Of a stretch of 64,000 bases of DNA, positions 21,974 through 31,128 are shown one piece after another. The translations under genes were made by a program, and so were the position numbers. Each line of letters starts with the position of its first letter. The first letter of the stretch is position 1. The DNA comes from VRUE01 sp963718775 (GTDB lineage: Bacteria > Actinomycetota > Thermoleophilia > Solirubrobacterales > 70-9): assembly GCA_963718775.1 (NCBI GenBank), contig OY970377.1, forward strand, positions 372,001-436,000, read 5' to 3'. The notes below the pieces were generated by a model. That model was not told the origin of the DNA and did not search any database. It was given only the letters and a program-made list of their open reading frames with translations.

Positions 21974-24462
21974 TAGCGGACGACCAGATTCACGAGCTTG
22001 CCCGGCACGACTATCTCCTTGACGACGTCTTTGCCGTCGAGGAAGTTGCTGACCTTCTCGCTCTCGCGGGCGAGACGCAGGAGCTCCTCGTGCGGGGCGT
22101 CGGCGGCGGCCTCGATACGGTCGCGCAGCTTGCCGTTGACCTGGACGACCAGCGTCACCGTCTCACTGGCCAGCAGCTCGGGGTCGGCCACGGGCCAGGG
22201 CTGCTCCCAGACGCGGCCACCTTCGAGCCGCTCCCAGATCTCGGCGCCGAGGTGGGGCGCGAAGGGGAAGACCAGCGAGGCCGCGGTCGCGGCGGCGAAG
22301 CGCACGGTCGCCGTGCCCTCGGCAGTGCCGTAGAGACCGTCCTTCAGCCGGTAGGAATCGTTGATCAGCTCCATCACCGCGGCGATCACGGTGTTGAACT
22401 GGAAGCCGCGCTGGAAGTCGCGAGTCGCCTTGTCGATCGCCCAGTGCGCCTTGGCGAGCAGGGCACGGGCGTCGCCGTCGAGGTTGGCGGCATCGAGGTC
22501 GCCTGCCTGCCTTGGCTCGACCTCCTCGCTGAGGCGCCAGAGGCGGGAGAGGAAGCGGTTGACTCCCTCGACGCCCTCGTCGGCCCAGTCGGCGTCGCGC
22601 TCGGGAGGGCCCATGAAGCAGATGTACGTGCGGGCGGTGTCGGCGCCGTAGCGCTCGACGTAGTCGGCGGGGCTGACCGTGTTGCCGCGCGACTTCGACA
22701 TCTTCGCCCCGTCGCGGGTGATCATCCCCTGCGCGAAGAGGTTGGCGAAGGGCTCCTGGACGTCGAGCCGGCCGACGTCGGCGAGCGCCTTGGCGAAGAA
22801 GCGCGCGTACATCAGGTGCAGGATCGCGTGCTCGACACCGCCGATGTACTGGTCGACCGGCAGCCAGTGATCGGCGGCGGCGCGGTCCCAGGCGGCCTCG
22901 GCGTTGCGCGGGTCGAGGTAGCGGATGAAGTACCAGGAGGAGTCGACGAAGGTGTCCATCGTGTCGGTCTCGCGGCGGGCCGGCTTGCCGCAGCGCGGGC
23001 ACTCGGTGGCGACCCACTCCTCGGCGGCGGCGAGCGGGCTCTTGCCCTGAGGCGCGTAGTCGTCGATCTCGGGCAGCTCGACCGGCAGCTGCTCGTCGGG
23101 CACGGGAACGATGCCGCACTCCTCGCAGTAGACGATCGGGATCGGCGCGCCCCAGTAGCGCTGCCGCGAGACCAGCCAGTCGCGCAGGCGGTAGTTGACC
23201 GCGGATTCGCCGCGGCCCTCCTCGGCGAGCCAGGCGACGATCTCCGCGTAGGCCTCGCGGTTGCCCTTGCCGTCGAAGCGCCCAGAGCCGGTCATCGGCC
23301 CATCGCCGGGGTAGGGCAGGCCCTGATCGTCGCGAGCAACCTCCGGGTCTTCCCCCTCGATGACGCGGCGGACCGGCAGCTCGAAGGCCTTGGCGAAGGC
23401 GTAGTCGCGCTCGTCGTGGGCAGGCACGGCCATGATCGCCCCGGTGCCGTACTCCATCAGCACGTAGTCGGCGACGAACATCGGGATCTCCTCGCCGTTG
23501 ACCGGGTTGACGACGCTGCGCCCGAGCGGCACGCCGGTCTTCTCGCGGTCCTCTGCGCCACGGTCCTCGGCCGACTCGCGGGCGGCGTTGGCGACGTACT
23601 CGCGCACGGCTGCCTCGGCCGGGGTGCCGGCGACAAGGCGCTCCAGCTCCGGATGCTCGGGGGCGAGAACGAAGAAGGTGGCGCCGAAGAGGGTGTCGGG
23701 ACGCGTCGTGAAGACCGGGAAGTCGAGCCCGAGCTCGTCGCAGCGGAAGACCACCTCGGCGCCCTCGGAGCGGCCGATCCAGTTGCGCTGCATCGTGATC
23801 ACGTGCTCAGGCCACGACTCGAGCAGGTCGAAGTCGGCGAGCAGGCGCTCGGCGTAATCGGTGGTCTTGAAGAACCACTGCTCGAGCTTGCGCTGCACGA
23901 CCTCGGTGCCGCAGCGCTCGCAGCGCCCGTCGACGACCTGCTCGTTGGCGAGCACGGTGGCGTCCTTGGGGCACCACTGGACGGGAGCCTCGGCGCGGTA
24001 GGCAAGGCCGTGCTCGTAGAGCTGCAGGAAGATCCATTGGGTCCAGCGGTAGTACTCGGGTGTGTGGGTCGCCAGTTCCCTCGACCAGTCGATCGAGATG
24101 CCCCACTCGCGGAACTGACGCCGGAAGGACTCGATCGAGCGCTCGGTCGCCTCGCGCGGCGGCTCGCCGGTCTTGATCGCGTTGTTCTCCGCCGGCAGGC
24201 CGAAGGAGTCGTAGCCCATCGGGTGGATCACCTCGAAGCCGTGGCGACGGCGGAAGTGGGCGATCGCATCGCCGACGGCGTAGGTCTTCAGGTGGCCGAC
24301 GTGCGGTTCGCCCGAGGGGTAGGGCAGCATCTCGAGGACGTAGGACTTCGGCTTCGAATCGTCGAAGCCGGGCTGGCCGGGATTGGCGACCTCCCAGGTC
24401 TTCTCCTCGGCCCAGACCTGCTGCCACTTCTTCTCGATTGCCTTGGGGTCGTAACCAGCCAT
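21973..24462 (-). CDS. leuS: Leucyl-tRNA synthetase
   Basis: An intact 829-residue class I synthetase that charges tRNA-Leu. The start MAGYDPKAIEKKWQQVW, the HIGH-equivalent PHVGHLKT, the editing domain (TTRPDTLFGATF, TGAIMAVPAHDERD), the zinc-like CERCGTEV, and the KMSKS signature KMSKSRGNTVSP are all present. It is of normal length and shows no frameshift, unlike many of its neighbours. A structured repeat touches its stop codon; no T-box or leader is visible in the 50 bases before the start. Confidence 0.97.
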   Translation of the reverse strand: MAGYDPKAIEKKWQQVWAEEKTWEVANPGQPGFDDSKPKSYVLEMLPYPSGEPHVGHLKTYAVGDAIAHFRRRHGFEVIHPMGYDSFGLPAENNAIKTGEPPREATERSIESFRRQFREWGISIDWSRELATHTPEYYRWTQWIFLQLYEHGLAYRAEAPVQWCPKDATVLANEQVVDGRCERCGTEVVQRKLEQWFFKTTDYAERLLADFDLLESWPEHVITMQRNWIGRSEGAEVVFRCDELGLDFPVFTTRPDTLFGATFFVLAPEHPELERLVAGTPAEAAVREYVANAARESAEDRGAEDREKTGVPLGRSVVNPVNGEEIPMFVADYVLMEYGTGAIMAVPAHDERDYAFAKAFELPVRRVIEGEDPEVARDDQGLPYPGDGPMTGSGRFDGKGNREAYAEIVAWLAEEGRGESAVNYRLRDWLVSRQRYWGAPIPIVYCEECGIVPVPDEQLPVELPEIDDYAPQGKSPLAAAEEWVATECPRCGKPARRETDTMDTFVDSSWYFIRYLDPRNAEAAWDRAAADHWLPVDQYIGGVEHAILHLMYARFFAKALADVGRLDVQEPFANLFAQGMITRDGAKMSKSRGNTVSPADYVERYGADTARTYICFMGPPERDADWADEGVEGVNRFLSRLWRLSEEVEPRQAGDLDAANLDGDARALLAKAHWAIDKATRDFQRGFQFNTVIAAVMELINDSYRLKDGLYGTAEGTATVRFAAATAASLVFPFAPHLGAEIWERLEGGRVWEQPWPVADPELLASETVTLVVQVNGKLRDRIEAAADAPHEELLRLARESEKVSNFLDGKDVVKEIVVPGKLVNLVVR

Positions 24463-24514
24463 GAGGGGCGATCTTATGAGGGGCCGGCGCCGGGAGTCCG
24501 GACGCCCGTGCGAG

Positions 24515-24920
24515 TCAGCCGCGCCGCTTGGTCAGCCGCAGGCCAGACCAGGTCTCGTCGATCGCGTAGACCTTGCGGTCGACCAGGGCTTTGGGAAGCA
24601 CGACCTCGCGAATCGCATCCTCGGTGATATCCGTCTCCAGCCCCGATGAGCGCTTCGGCCAGGCGATCCACAGCGTGCCCTCGTCGATCGCCCTCGCGAT
24701 CGCCTCCAGGCGGCGCTCGAAGAGCCTGCGCGCGGTGACGAACCAGAGCGTCATCTCGCGCTTGCCACGATTGCCGCGACGCGGCGTCACGTCTTCGGGC
24801 AGCGGCGCCAGCGTTCGCTCGACGCCCGTGGGTGAGTCGACCAAGACGAGGGTCGAGCCGGGCTTGATGCCCAGCTTTACAGCCAGGGGCTTGCCTGAGT
24901 AACCGACGGACGTGGGCCAA
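24515..24920 (-). CDS. DUF3052-like small protein
   Basis: A protein of about 134 residues with KPLAVKLGIKPGSTLVLVDS, LWFVTARRLFERRL, GTLWIAWPKRSSG and VYAIDETWSGLRL, the pattern I associate with DUF3052. The function is unknown. In the frame that codes the conserved N-terminus there is no start codon; a TTG at 24920 with one extra C in the following GGCCC would give MATSVGYSGKPLAVKLG, so I infer an indel near 24913. Confidence 0.65.
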
Positions 24921-25001
24921 TCCTATGAGTGCACTCGAGACGAATGCTGCATTTCCGGTCTATGTGACGGCCAAGGCAGCAGCCGTACGTTGGGCCGTCG
25001 C

Positions 25002-25709
25002 TCAGACGACTGGGGAGATCGCTTCGAGGATGTGAGGCCAGACGTAGACCTCGATCGTCGCCGAAGCGATCAGGACCGGGATCGCGATCAGCACCGTGAT
25101 CAGGGTCGCGGCGAGGAGCTGGTTCCACTCGCCGCGACGGCTGGCGATCAGCCAGGCGGCGAGCGGCAGGAAGAGCGCGGTCAGCTCGGGCAGCGCGTGC
25201 GGGAGGACGCTGAGGATCAGGATCGCGTTGGGGACGTCGAGCTGGAAGGCGATCGTCGAGCCCTGGAAGCCCAGGTAGAGCGCCTGGGTGGAGAGCGAGA
25301 AGAGGGTGACCGCGGCGACGAAGAGGATCGCCAGCTCCCCCGCCTTGACGTGGATCCAGCGTGAGAAGCCGGTCCGCTGGGCGGCGGCGATCGGCATCGA
25401 GGCGCCGGCGATGAAGCCGGCGACGCAGGCGGTCCCGTGCAACGCCAGGACCAGCGAGTTACGCCAGAGGATCGGCAGCAGGTCGCCGGGCTGCGACGGT
25501 TCGGTCAGCCCCGGCAGGTGGATCGGCGTGATGTCAGGCGTGAGCATCCCGGCGACGACCCAGACGGCGCCGAGCAGCGTCAGCGTGACCGCCAGGCTGA
25601 GCGCCAGCCAGCCGCGCAGGACCGCCCAGGGCCGCTCGTTCCAGGCCTCGAGCGCCAGCCGCGTGTCCCGCATCCCGTGCGAGAGGACGTGCTCGTTGGC
25701 CGAGTTCAT
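25002..25709 (-). CDS. SpoIIM-like integral membrane protein
   Basis: An intact 235-residue protein with five or six hydrophobic helices (LALSLAVTLTLLGAVWVV, TACVAGFIAGASMPIAA, ELAILFVAAVTLFSLS, AILILSVLPHALPELTALFL, LITVLIAIPVLIASA). The PHALPELTALFLPLAAWLI block resembles the SpoIIM/DUF95 family. Outside spore formers the role is unclear. It lies just downstream of tRNA-Ala on the same strand. Confidence 0.7.
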   Translation of the reverse strand: MNSANEHVLSHGMRDTRLALEAWNERPWAVLRGWLALSLAVTLTLLGAVWVVAGMLTPDITPIHLPGLTEPSQPGDLLPILWRNSLVLALHGTACVAGFIAGASMPIAAAQRTGFSRWIHVKAGELAILFVAAVTLFSLSTQALYLGFQGSTIAFQLDVPNAILILSVLPHALPELTALFLPLAAWLIASRRGEWNQLLAATLITVLIAIPVLIASATIEVYVWPHILEAISPVV

Positions 25710-25749
25710 CGCTCAGTCCATCGGCAGTCGAGCCTGCCGATATGAGTAG

Positions 25750-25822
25750 TGGAGCTGAGGGGGCTCGAACCCCTGACCTTCGCGCTGCCAGCGCGACGCT
25801 CTTCCAGCTGAGCTACAGCCCC
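25750..25822 (-). tRNA. tRNA-Ala (GGC)
   Basis: Reading on the minus strand, the 73-base gene starts GGGGCTGTAGCTCAGCTGG and ends CAGCTCC plus the discriminator A. The anticodon stem GCGCG/CGCGC... encloses the loop CTGGCAG, so the anticodon is GGC. The T-arm GGTTCGAGCCC is normal. The CCA is not encoded. Confidence 0.95.
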
Positions 25823-25931
25823 GGAACCGGTGATCGGTGGCGGAGTTTAGCGCTGCGAGCTGGTCATTCCACCTCCGCGACGGCGCCCGCCGACCGCAGT
25901 AGGGTCTCTGTCCAATCCAAGGGGGTTCGTC

Positions 25932-26885
25932 GTGACCATGCATCAGTCGGACCTGCCCGCAGAGGCGGCCGGGGAGCACAAGAGGGGGATGCCCGACGAG
26001 GGCAGCCTCGTCGACCGGATCGCCAACCTGACCGTCACCGTCGTGCCGCTGCTGCTGGTCGGCTACGCCGCCTGGCTCGCCTGGGGCGGCATCCTCGACT
26101 GGCAGGCGGTGCTGATCTTCTTCACCACCCTGATCCCCTTCGGGCTCGGCATCACGGTCGGCTTCCACCGTCTCTTCACCCACCGCTCCTTCAAGACGTC
26201 GGCGCCGATGCGGGCGCTCTGGGCGGCGCTGGGCTCGATGGCGCTGGAGGGCCCGGTGATCGAGTGGGTCGCCTACCATCGCCGCCACCACGCCTTCTCC
26301 GACGAAGAGGGCGACCCCCACAGCCCTCACGTCGGCCACGGCGAGGGCTGGCGCGGCGCTCTGCGCGGCCTCTTCTACGCCCACGTCGGCTGGGTTCTGT
26401 TCAGCACCGAGCCTGCCGAGGAGGAGCGCTACGCGCCCGACCTGGTCAAGGACCCGGTCGTCCGCTTCGTCGACCGCACCTTCGTGCTCTGGGCAGTGCT
26501 CGGGCTGGTGATCCCCTTCGTTCTCGGCATCGCTCTGACCGGAACGATCGAGGGCGGCCTGCTCGGCCTGCTCTGGGGAGGCGCGGTGCGGATCTTCGTC
26601 CTCCACCACATCACCTTCTGCATCAACTCCCTCTGCCACTTCTTCGGCACGCGCGCCTTCGTCACCGGCGACGAGTCACGCAACCTGGCCTGGCTGGCCC
26701 CCTTCACCTTCGGCGAGGCCTGGCACAACAACCACCACGCCTTCCCGACCTCGGCGCGACACGGCCTCGGCCGCGCCGAGCTCGACCCCTCCGGAGCGCT
26801 GATCTCGCTGATGGAGCGGGTCGGGTTGGCCTGGGACGTGGTCCGGATCAGCCCCGAGCGGATCGCCTCGAAGGCGACCCCCTAG
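25932..26885 (+). CDS. Acyl-CoA/lipid desaturase (delta-9 type)
   Basis: A membrane di-iron fatty-acid desaturase of 317 residues. The three histidine boxes are present: HRLFTH (about residue 80), HRRHH (about 117) and HNNHH (about 266), with hydrophobic helices between them. The GTG start has a good ribosome site AAGGGGG six bases before it (25919-25925). It makes unsaturated membrane lipids. The gene converges with the saccharopine-dehydrogenase-like reductase, with seven bases between the stops. Confidence 0.92.
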   Translation: MTMHQSDLPAEAAGEHKRGMPDEGSLVDRIANLTVTVVPLLLVGYAAWLAWGGILDWQAVLIFFTTLIPFGLGITVGFHRLFTHRSFKTSAPMRALWAALGSMALEGPVIEWVAYHRRHHAFSDEEGDPHSPHVGHGEGWRGALRGLFYAHVGWVLFSTEPAEEERYAPDLVKDPVVRFVDRTFVLWAVLGLVIPFVLGIALTGTIEGGLLGLLWGGAVRIFVLHHITFCINSLCHFFGTRAFVTGDESRNLAWLAPFTFGEAWHNNHHAFPTSARHGLGRAELDPSGALISLMERVGLAWDVVRISPERIASKATP

Positions 26886-26892
26886 TCGCAAC

Positions 26893-28089
26893 TCAGCTCG
26901 GAATGGGCTCGAGCACGCGGAAGCTCATCTCAGCCCGTTGCAGGCGCGAGAGCAGCGCGTCGCCCATCGCCTGCGCGGTCGTCACCTGACCGGCGCTCTG
27001 CGGCAGCTCGTCGAAGGCGAGGCAGAGGCCCGACTCGGCCAGCATCTTGGCTGTCTCGTCATAGCCGGGATCGCCGCCGGAGACCTCGGTGACGACTCGC
27101 TCGCCGCCGCCCTCGCCGACGAACGTCACCTTGAACCAGCTCTTCGCCCGCACCGCCTCGCTCGGCCCGTCGCCCGGTGATTTCACCTTGAGAAGGAGCT
27201 TGCGGGTCGGCGGCAACGGCGCCATCAGGGCGACCACGCCAAGCCCGGCGACGATGCCGGTAAGAGTGTGAAGGTGAGGGGCAACGTAGTTGTGGCCGTA
27301 GCTGAAGTCGGGCCCGTAGCGCTCCAGTGCCGCGGCCGAGCGCCGCACGATCGGCCCGTCGATGGTCGGCATCGGCACCGCCCAACCGCCGAGATCGGCG
27401 TCGCGGCGCATTCGGGCGGGCGCAGAGCGGATCCTCCGGCCCGGCGGTCGCCGCTCGGTCTCGCCGCGACGGCGCGCGGCGCCAATCGCGCGGCGCGCCC
27501 GGGCAACAGCGTTGACTGCGGAGTGGAAGGTCCCACCGGAGAACTGGCCGCCCGCCCGCACGTAGCCGTTGACGGTCAACGGCGCCCCCTCGGGCAGCTG
27601 CTTGACGGTGAAGTAGGCGCCAAGGTCGTGCGGGATCGAGTCGAAGCCGCAGCAGTGGACGAGCCGCGCGCCCGAGCGCTGCGCCTGCTCGTGGTAGCCG
27701 AGCCACATCCGGTCGACGAACTCGGGCTCGCCGGTGAGGTCGACGTAGTCGGTGCCGGCGGCGGTGCAGGCGGCAACCAACGGCTCGCCGTACAGCGCGT
27801 ACGGGCCGACCGTGGTGACGACCACCTTCGCCGCCGCGGCGACCTTCGCCAAGGCGCTGCCGTCGGCGGCATCGGCCTCGAGCAGGTCCGGAGCGGGGAT
27901 CCCCGGCGCGAGCAGGCCCTCCAGCTGCGAGCGAACCGCCTCGAGCTTGCCGCGGTTGCGCCCGACCAGCGCCCAGCGCAGTCCCTCCGGCCCATTCGCG
28001 GCGAGGTAGCGAGCGGTCAACCCACCGGTGAATCCCGTCGCCCCGAAGAGCGCCAGGTCGTATTGCCGCTCGGCCTCCACGCCGGGCAT
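26893..28089 (-). CDS. Saccharopine-dehydrogenase-like oxidoreductase (trans-acting enoyl reductase type)
   Basis: An intact 398-residue protein with an N-terminal NAD(P)-binding fold (YDLALFGATGFTGGLTARYL, WALVGRNRGKL) and GPYALYGEPLVAACTAAGTDYVDLTGE, the pattern of the mycobacterial Rv2449c/Rv2953 group. In mycobacteria relatives act with polyketide synthases to make cell-wall lipids; here there is no such synthase nearby, so the substrate is unknown. The conserved HCCGFDSIPHDLGA follows. It is next to a desaturase and an alcohol oxidase, which supports a lipid role. Confidence 0.85.
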   Translation of the reverse strand: MPGVEAERQYDLALFGATGFTGGLTARYLAANGPEGLRWALVGRNRGKLEAVRSQLEGLLAPGIPAPDLLEADAADGSALAKVAAAAKVVVTTVGPYALYGEPLVAACTAAGTDYVDLTGEPEFVDRMWLGYHEQAQRSGARLVHCCGFDSIPHDLGAYFTVKQLPEGAPLTVNGYVRAGGQFSGGTFHSAVNAVARARRAIGAARRRGETERRPPGRRIRSAPARMRRDADLGGWAVPMPTIDGPIVRRSAAALERYGPDFSYGHNYVAPHLHTLTGIVAGLGVVALMAPLPPTRKLLLKVKSPGDGPSEAVRAKSWFKVTFVGEGGGERVVTEVSGGDPGYDETAKMLAESGLCLAFDELPQSAGQVTTAQAMGDALLSRLQRAEMSFRVLEPIPS

Positions 28090-28126
28090 TCTGACGATCG
28101 GGGGGTCGATCCGGGTCGCGGTCTGG

Positions 28127-28405
28127 CTAGGCGGCGGTTCGCCGCGCCTCGCGGAGGAGCCACCAGTCGACGACGTAGCCGCCGAAGGGCACGACCGCGC
28201 CGACGAGGATCCAGAAGGTGGTCGGGTTGGACCAACCCATCTGTGAGCGCAGGTTGAGAGCGACGACGACGTAGGCGATGAAGAGCACGCCGTGGATCGG
28301 GCCGAGGATGCTCACCCCGAGCTCCCCCTCACTCTGGCGCTTGAGGTAAGAGGCGACCAGGAGAGCGATGAAGCTGGTCGCCTCGGCAAGGGCGATGTAG
28401 CGCAT
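28127..28405 (-). CDS. DUF3817 family membrane protein
   Basis: A small protein (about 92 residues) with three helices: ALAEATSFIALLVASYL, ILGPIHGVLFIAYVVVALN and FWILVGAVVPFGGYVVDWWLL. The LGPIHGVLF and PFGGYVVDWWLL blocks are typical of DUF3817. Function unknown. ATG at 28405 is preferred; a GTG nine bases upstream is possible. Confidence 0.8.
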   Translation of the reverse strand: MRYIALAEATSFIALLVASYLKRQSEGELGVSILGPIHGVLFIAYVVVALNLRSQMGWSNPTTFWILVGAVVPFGGYVVDWWLLREARRTAA

Positions 28406-28437
28406 GGCCTTCACGGCCGGAAACCTAGTCGAGTCGG

Positions 28438-30417
28438 TCAGGCCAGCATCTGCTCGGCCGTGCGGTGGGCGAGCGACATGATCGAGACCATCGGGTTGAC
28501 GCCGGGCGCCGACGGGAAGGCCGAGCCGTCGCCGATCCAGACGCCCTTGGTGTCGTGCAGCTCGCCACGGCCGTCGGCCACCGAGGCCTGCGGGTCGCTG
28601 CCCATCCTGCACGAGCCCATCTGGTGGGCGGAGAGGCAGCCGATGTCGTTGGGCTCATACGAGGCCGCCTCGACCTCGGCAAGAAACGCGTCGAAGTCCT
28701 CGCCCTGCTTCCAGCGCATCTCACGGCGATGGAGGGTGAACATCTCCGCCGCGCCGGCCGCCTGCTGGAGTCGGCAGAGCTCGACGTTGGCGCGCTTGGC
28801 GAGGCGGCGGTCGACCGGGTCGTCGAGGCCCCAGCGCACCACGGCGCGGCCGTGCTCGTCGAGCACCACCTCACCGGAGCCGTGGTCACGAGCGACGCTG
28901 ATGAACGGCGCGTGCCAGCGGAACGCCTGCATCAGGCGCTTGTGGTCGGCCCCGCTCTCCCAGGGATAGTTCGCCCCGATCAGGCCAGGCGACATGCCGA
29001 CCGCCTCGATCAGGAAGCCGCAGCCGTCCTCGAGATCGGCGTAGGCGTCGGAGACGAGCGACTGGATCTGGCCACGCCAGCCCTCGACCGGCTCGTCGTA
29101 GGTGCCGATCACGACGAAGGCGGGATGCAGGCGCAGGTTCTTGCCGACCGCCGGGCCGCCGATGCCGGAGCGCAGCAGCAGGGCCGGCGACTCGACCGAG
29201 CCGCAGGCGACGACGACGGTCGGCGCCTCGACCGTGACCTCGGTCGTCGAGCCGTCGGCGTGGGTGACCGTCGCCAGGACACCGGTTGCCCGCCCGTCCT
29301 CGACCAGGATCCGCTCGGCGTGGGCGCCGACGAGCGCGCTGGCGCCGCTGTCGGAGGCGTCCTGGAGCCACGTCTTCATCGCCGAGCGCTTGCAGCCGTG
29401 CTGGCAGCCCATCGCGCAGTAGCCGCAGTTCTCCGGGTTGTCGTCGAGCGAGGCGTTGCGGACGATCGGCCGGTGCTCGTGCCCGAGCGCATCGAGGCCC
29501 GCCATCAGGTGCCGGTGGATGCGCGTTCTGCGTCGTCGCCTCGGTGTTGGCGTTGATCCGCTCCAGCACCGTGCCGATGTGGTCGCGGCGGTAGGCCTCG
29601 TCGTCGTCGAGGCCGACGATGCCGTGCTCCGACCACTCGGCGACGATGTGCTCGGGCGTCGGGATGCAGTTCATGTAGTTGACGACAGTGCCGCCACCGA
29701 GCGTCTGGCCGGCGAGGATCCCGATCGACCCGTTCTCCGAGGCAGCGAGCCCACCGCCGTAGTAGAGCTCCTGATAGCCGGGCAGCTCGAGCTGGTTGAA
29801 GTCCTGCTCGTTGCGGTAGCCGCCCATCTCGAGGACGAGCACCTTCTTGCCGGCGGCGGCGAGCTTGGCGGCGATCACCGAGCCGCCGGAGCCGGAGCCG
29901 ACGACGCAGGCGTCGGCGCTCAGCGTCGCGCTCTCGCCGGAGACCTCCTCGACGCTGATCGTCTTGGGCGCCGCCGCCGCATCGGGCGGCGCGGGACACC
30001 GGGCCGGGGTAGCCGATCGCCTCCCAGTTCGGGTTGCCGCCCTGCTCGTCGGGCAGGGCGTAGAAGAAGAGGAAGGTCAGCCCTTTCAGGCGATCGAGCC
30101 CGAGCTTGGCCTCGGGAGCCATCTCGCGGATGCTGAGGACGACCTGGGTGCGGGCCTCGATCGGCAGGTCGGCGAAGCCCTGCGAGGCGAGCCCGTCGAG
30201 CAGCCCGGTGACCAGCGGCGAGCTCCTCGGGCAGCAGCGTCTCGGAGAGCATCGCTTCGATCTGGGCGGGCACCCCGGCGTCGATCGCCGAACGCGCCAT
30301 GAACTCCCGCTCGAGCGGGTCGCCACCGTCGACGTCCACCGACGGCACGTAGGTCTCGCACAACGCTGCAAGCGTCGCGCGCTGAGTCTCGTCGAACGCA
30401 GGCGCCAGCACGGCCAT
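28438..30417 (-). CDS. GMC-family long-chain alcohol oxidase/dehydrogenase
   Basis: A FAD enzyme that oxidises long-chain alcohols to aldehydes. The N-terminal helical domain (MAVLAPAFDETQRATLAALC) is followed by the dinucleotide fold GSGSGGSVIAAKLAAAGKKV, the loop GGGTVVNYMN, the cysteine-rich motif CGYCAMGCQHGCKRSA known from fatty alcohol oxidases, and the C-terminal catalytic region HQMGSCRMGSDP and NPMVSIMSLAHRTAE. Indels near 30220, 29990 and 29515 divide it. It starts after a G-rich ribosome site. It belongs with the neighbouring lipid genes. Confidence 0.88.
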
Positions 30418-30523
30418 CGGTATCCCCCCCGTAGTCGGTGTCTCTCCTCGGGGCGACCCTAACACGCTAAGAAAAAGTGATGCGAAAGCGGCTGATGGAT
30501 TCGAGTCGCTACTCAGACAGAAT

Positions 30524-30949
30524 CTATGGCCGCAGCTGGGCAAGGAACTGCCCGGGATCGATGTACTCGCTCAACTCGGCTACACGCCCGTCCTCGTCGA
30601 GGGCCATGAACAAGCCGCCCCGAAGCTCTAGCCTCCTTCCCGTCGGCGCAAGTCTCTCGCCGCCCACCACCAAGTCGCCGCTATGCGTTCCTCGCTCGAG
30701 GTTCTCGGCCGCGAGGGTTTGCGTTCCTTCGTCGACGAGCAGTCGCTTGCACTCGATCGTGAGATCGGGAAAGACTGCCAGCTCGGATTCGTAGCGCTCT
30801 CGGAGAGCGTCCACGCCGTGCAGAACCTCAATGCCGTCCCGAAAGACCAGGTTCTCGCTGTAGAGCGCGTAGTAGCGCTCCAGGTCCCGACGATTCCAGG
30901 CGGCCACGTACTCGGCGTAGAAACCGCGCAGCCCGGTCAGGGTCTCCAT
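30524..30949 (-). CDS. SnoaL/NTF2-like domain protein
   Basis: A 141-residue protein with the NTF2-like cone fold pattern: GFYAEYVAAWNRRDLERYYALY, VLHGVDALRERYESELAVFPDLTIEC and a beta-rich end. Such proteins are often polyketide cyclases or isomerases, or small ligand binders; nothing more can be said. The ATG at 30949 was chosen since the residues before it are not conserved-looking. Confidence 0.75.
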   Translation of the reverse strand: METLTGLRGFYAEYVAAWNRRDLERYYALYSENLVFRDGIEVLHGVDALRERYESELAVFPDLTIECKRLLVDEGTQTLAAENLERGTHSGDLVVGGERLAPTGRRLELRGGLFMALDEDGRVAELSEYIDPGQFLAQLRP

Positions 30950-31128
30950 TCGGCCGATCTTAGTCGCGAGAAATGCCCCGTACTTGAAATCCCCCCGCGA
31001 CCCTGGGCTGGCGACGAGATGCGCCTGCAACTCCCCGGCCGTCGCTAATACGCCTGCCCGGCGACGCCGACAGGCATGCGGCAAGGGCCGCTAGCCCGCC
31101 AGACCAACGCCGCGAGACGGGAGCATCG

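Noticed and set aside
24463..24514. T-box or other leader before leuS
   Set aside because: The space is only about 50 bases, with no specifier stem or terminator-antiterminator pattern.
22090..24627. Very long open frame on the plus strand opposite leuS
   Set aside because: It is the mirror of a high-GC coding strand. The minus-strand leuS has all synthetase motifs, and the plus-strand product is repetitive in Arg/Val/Gly with no family pattern.
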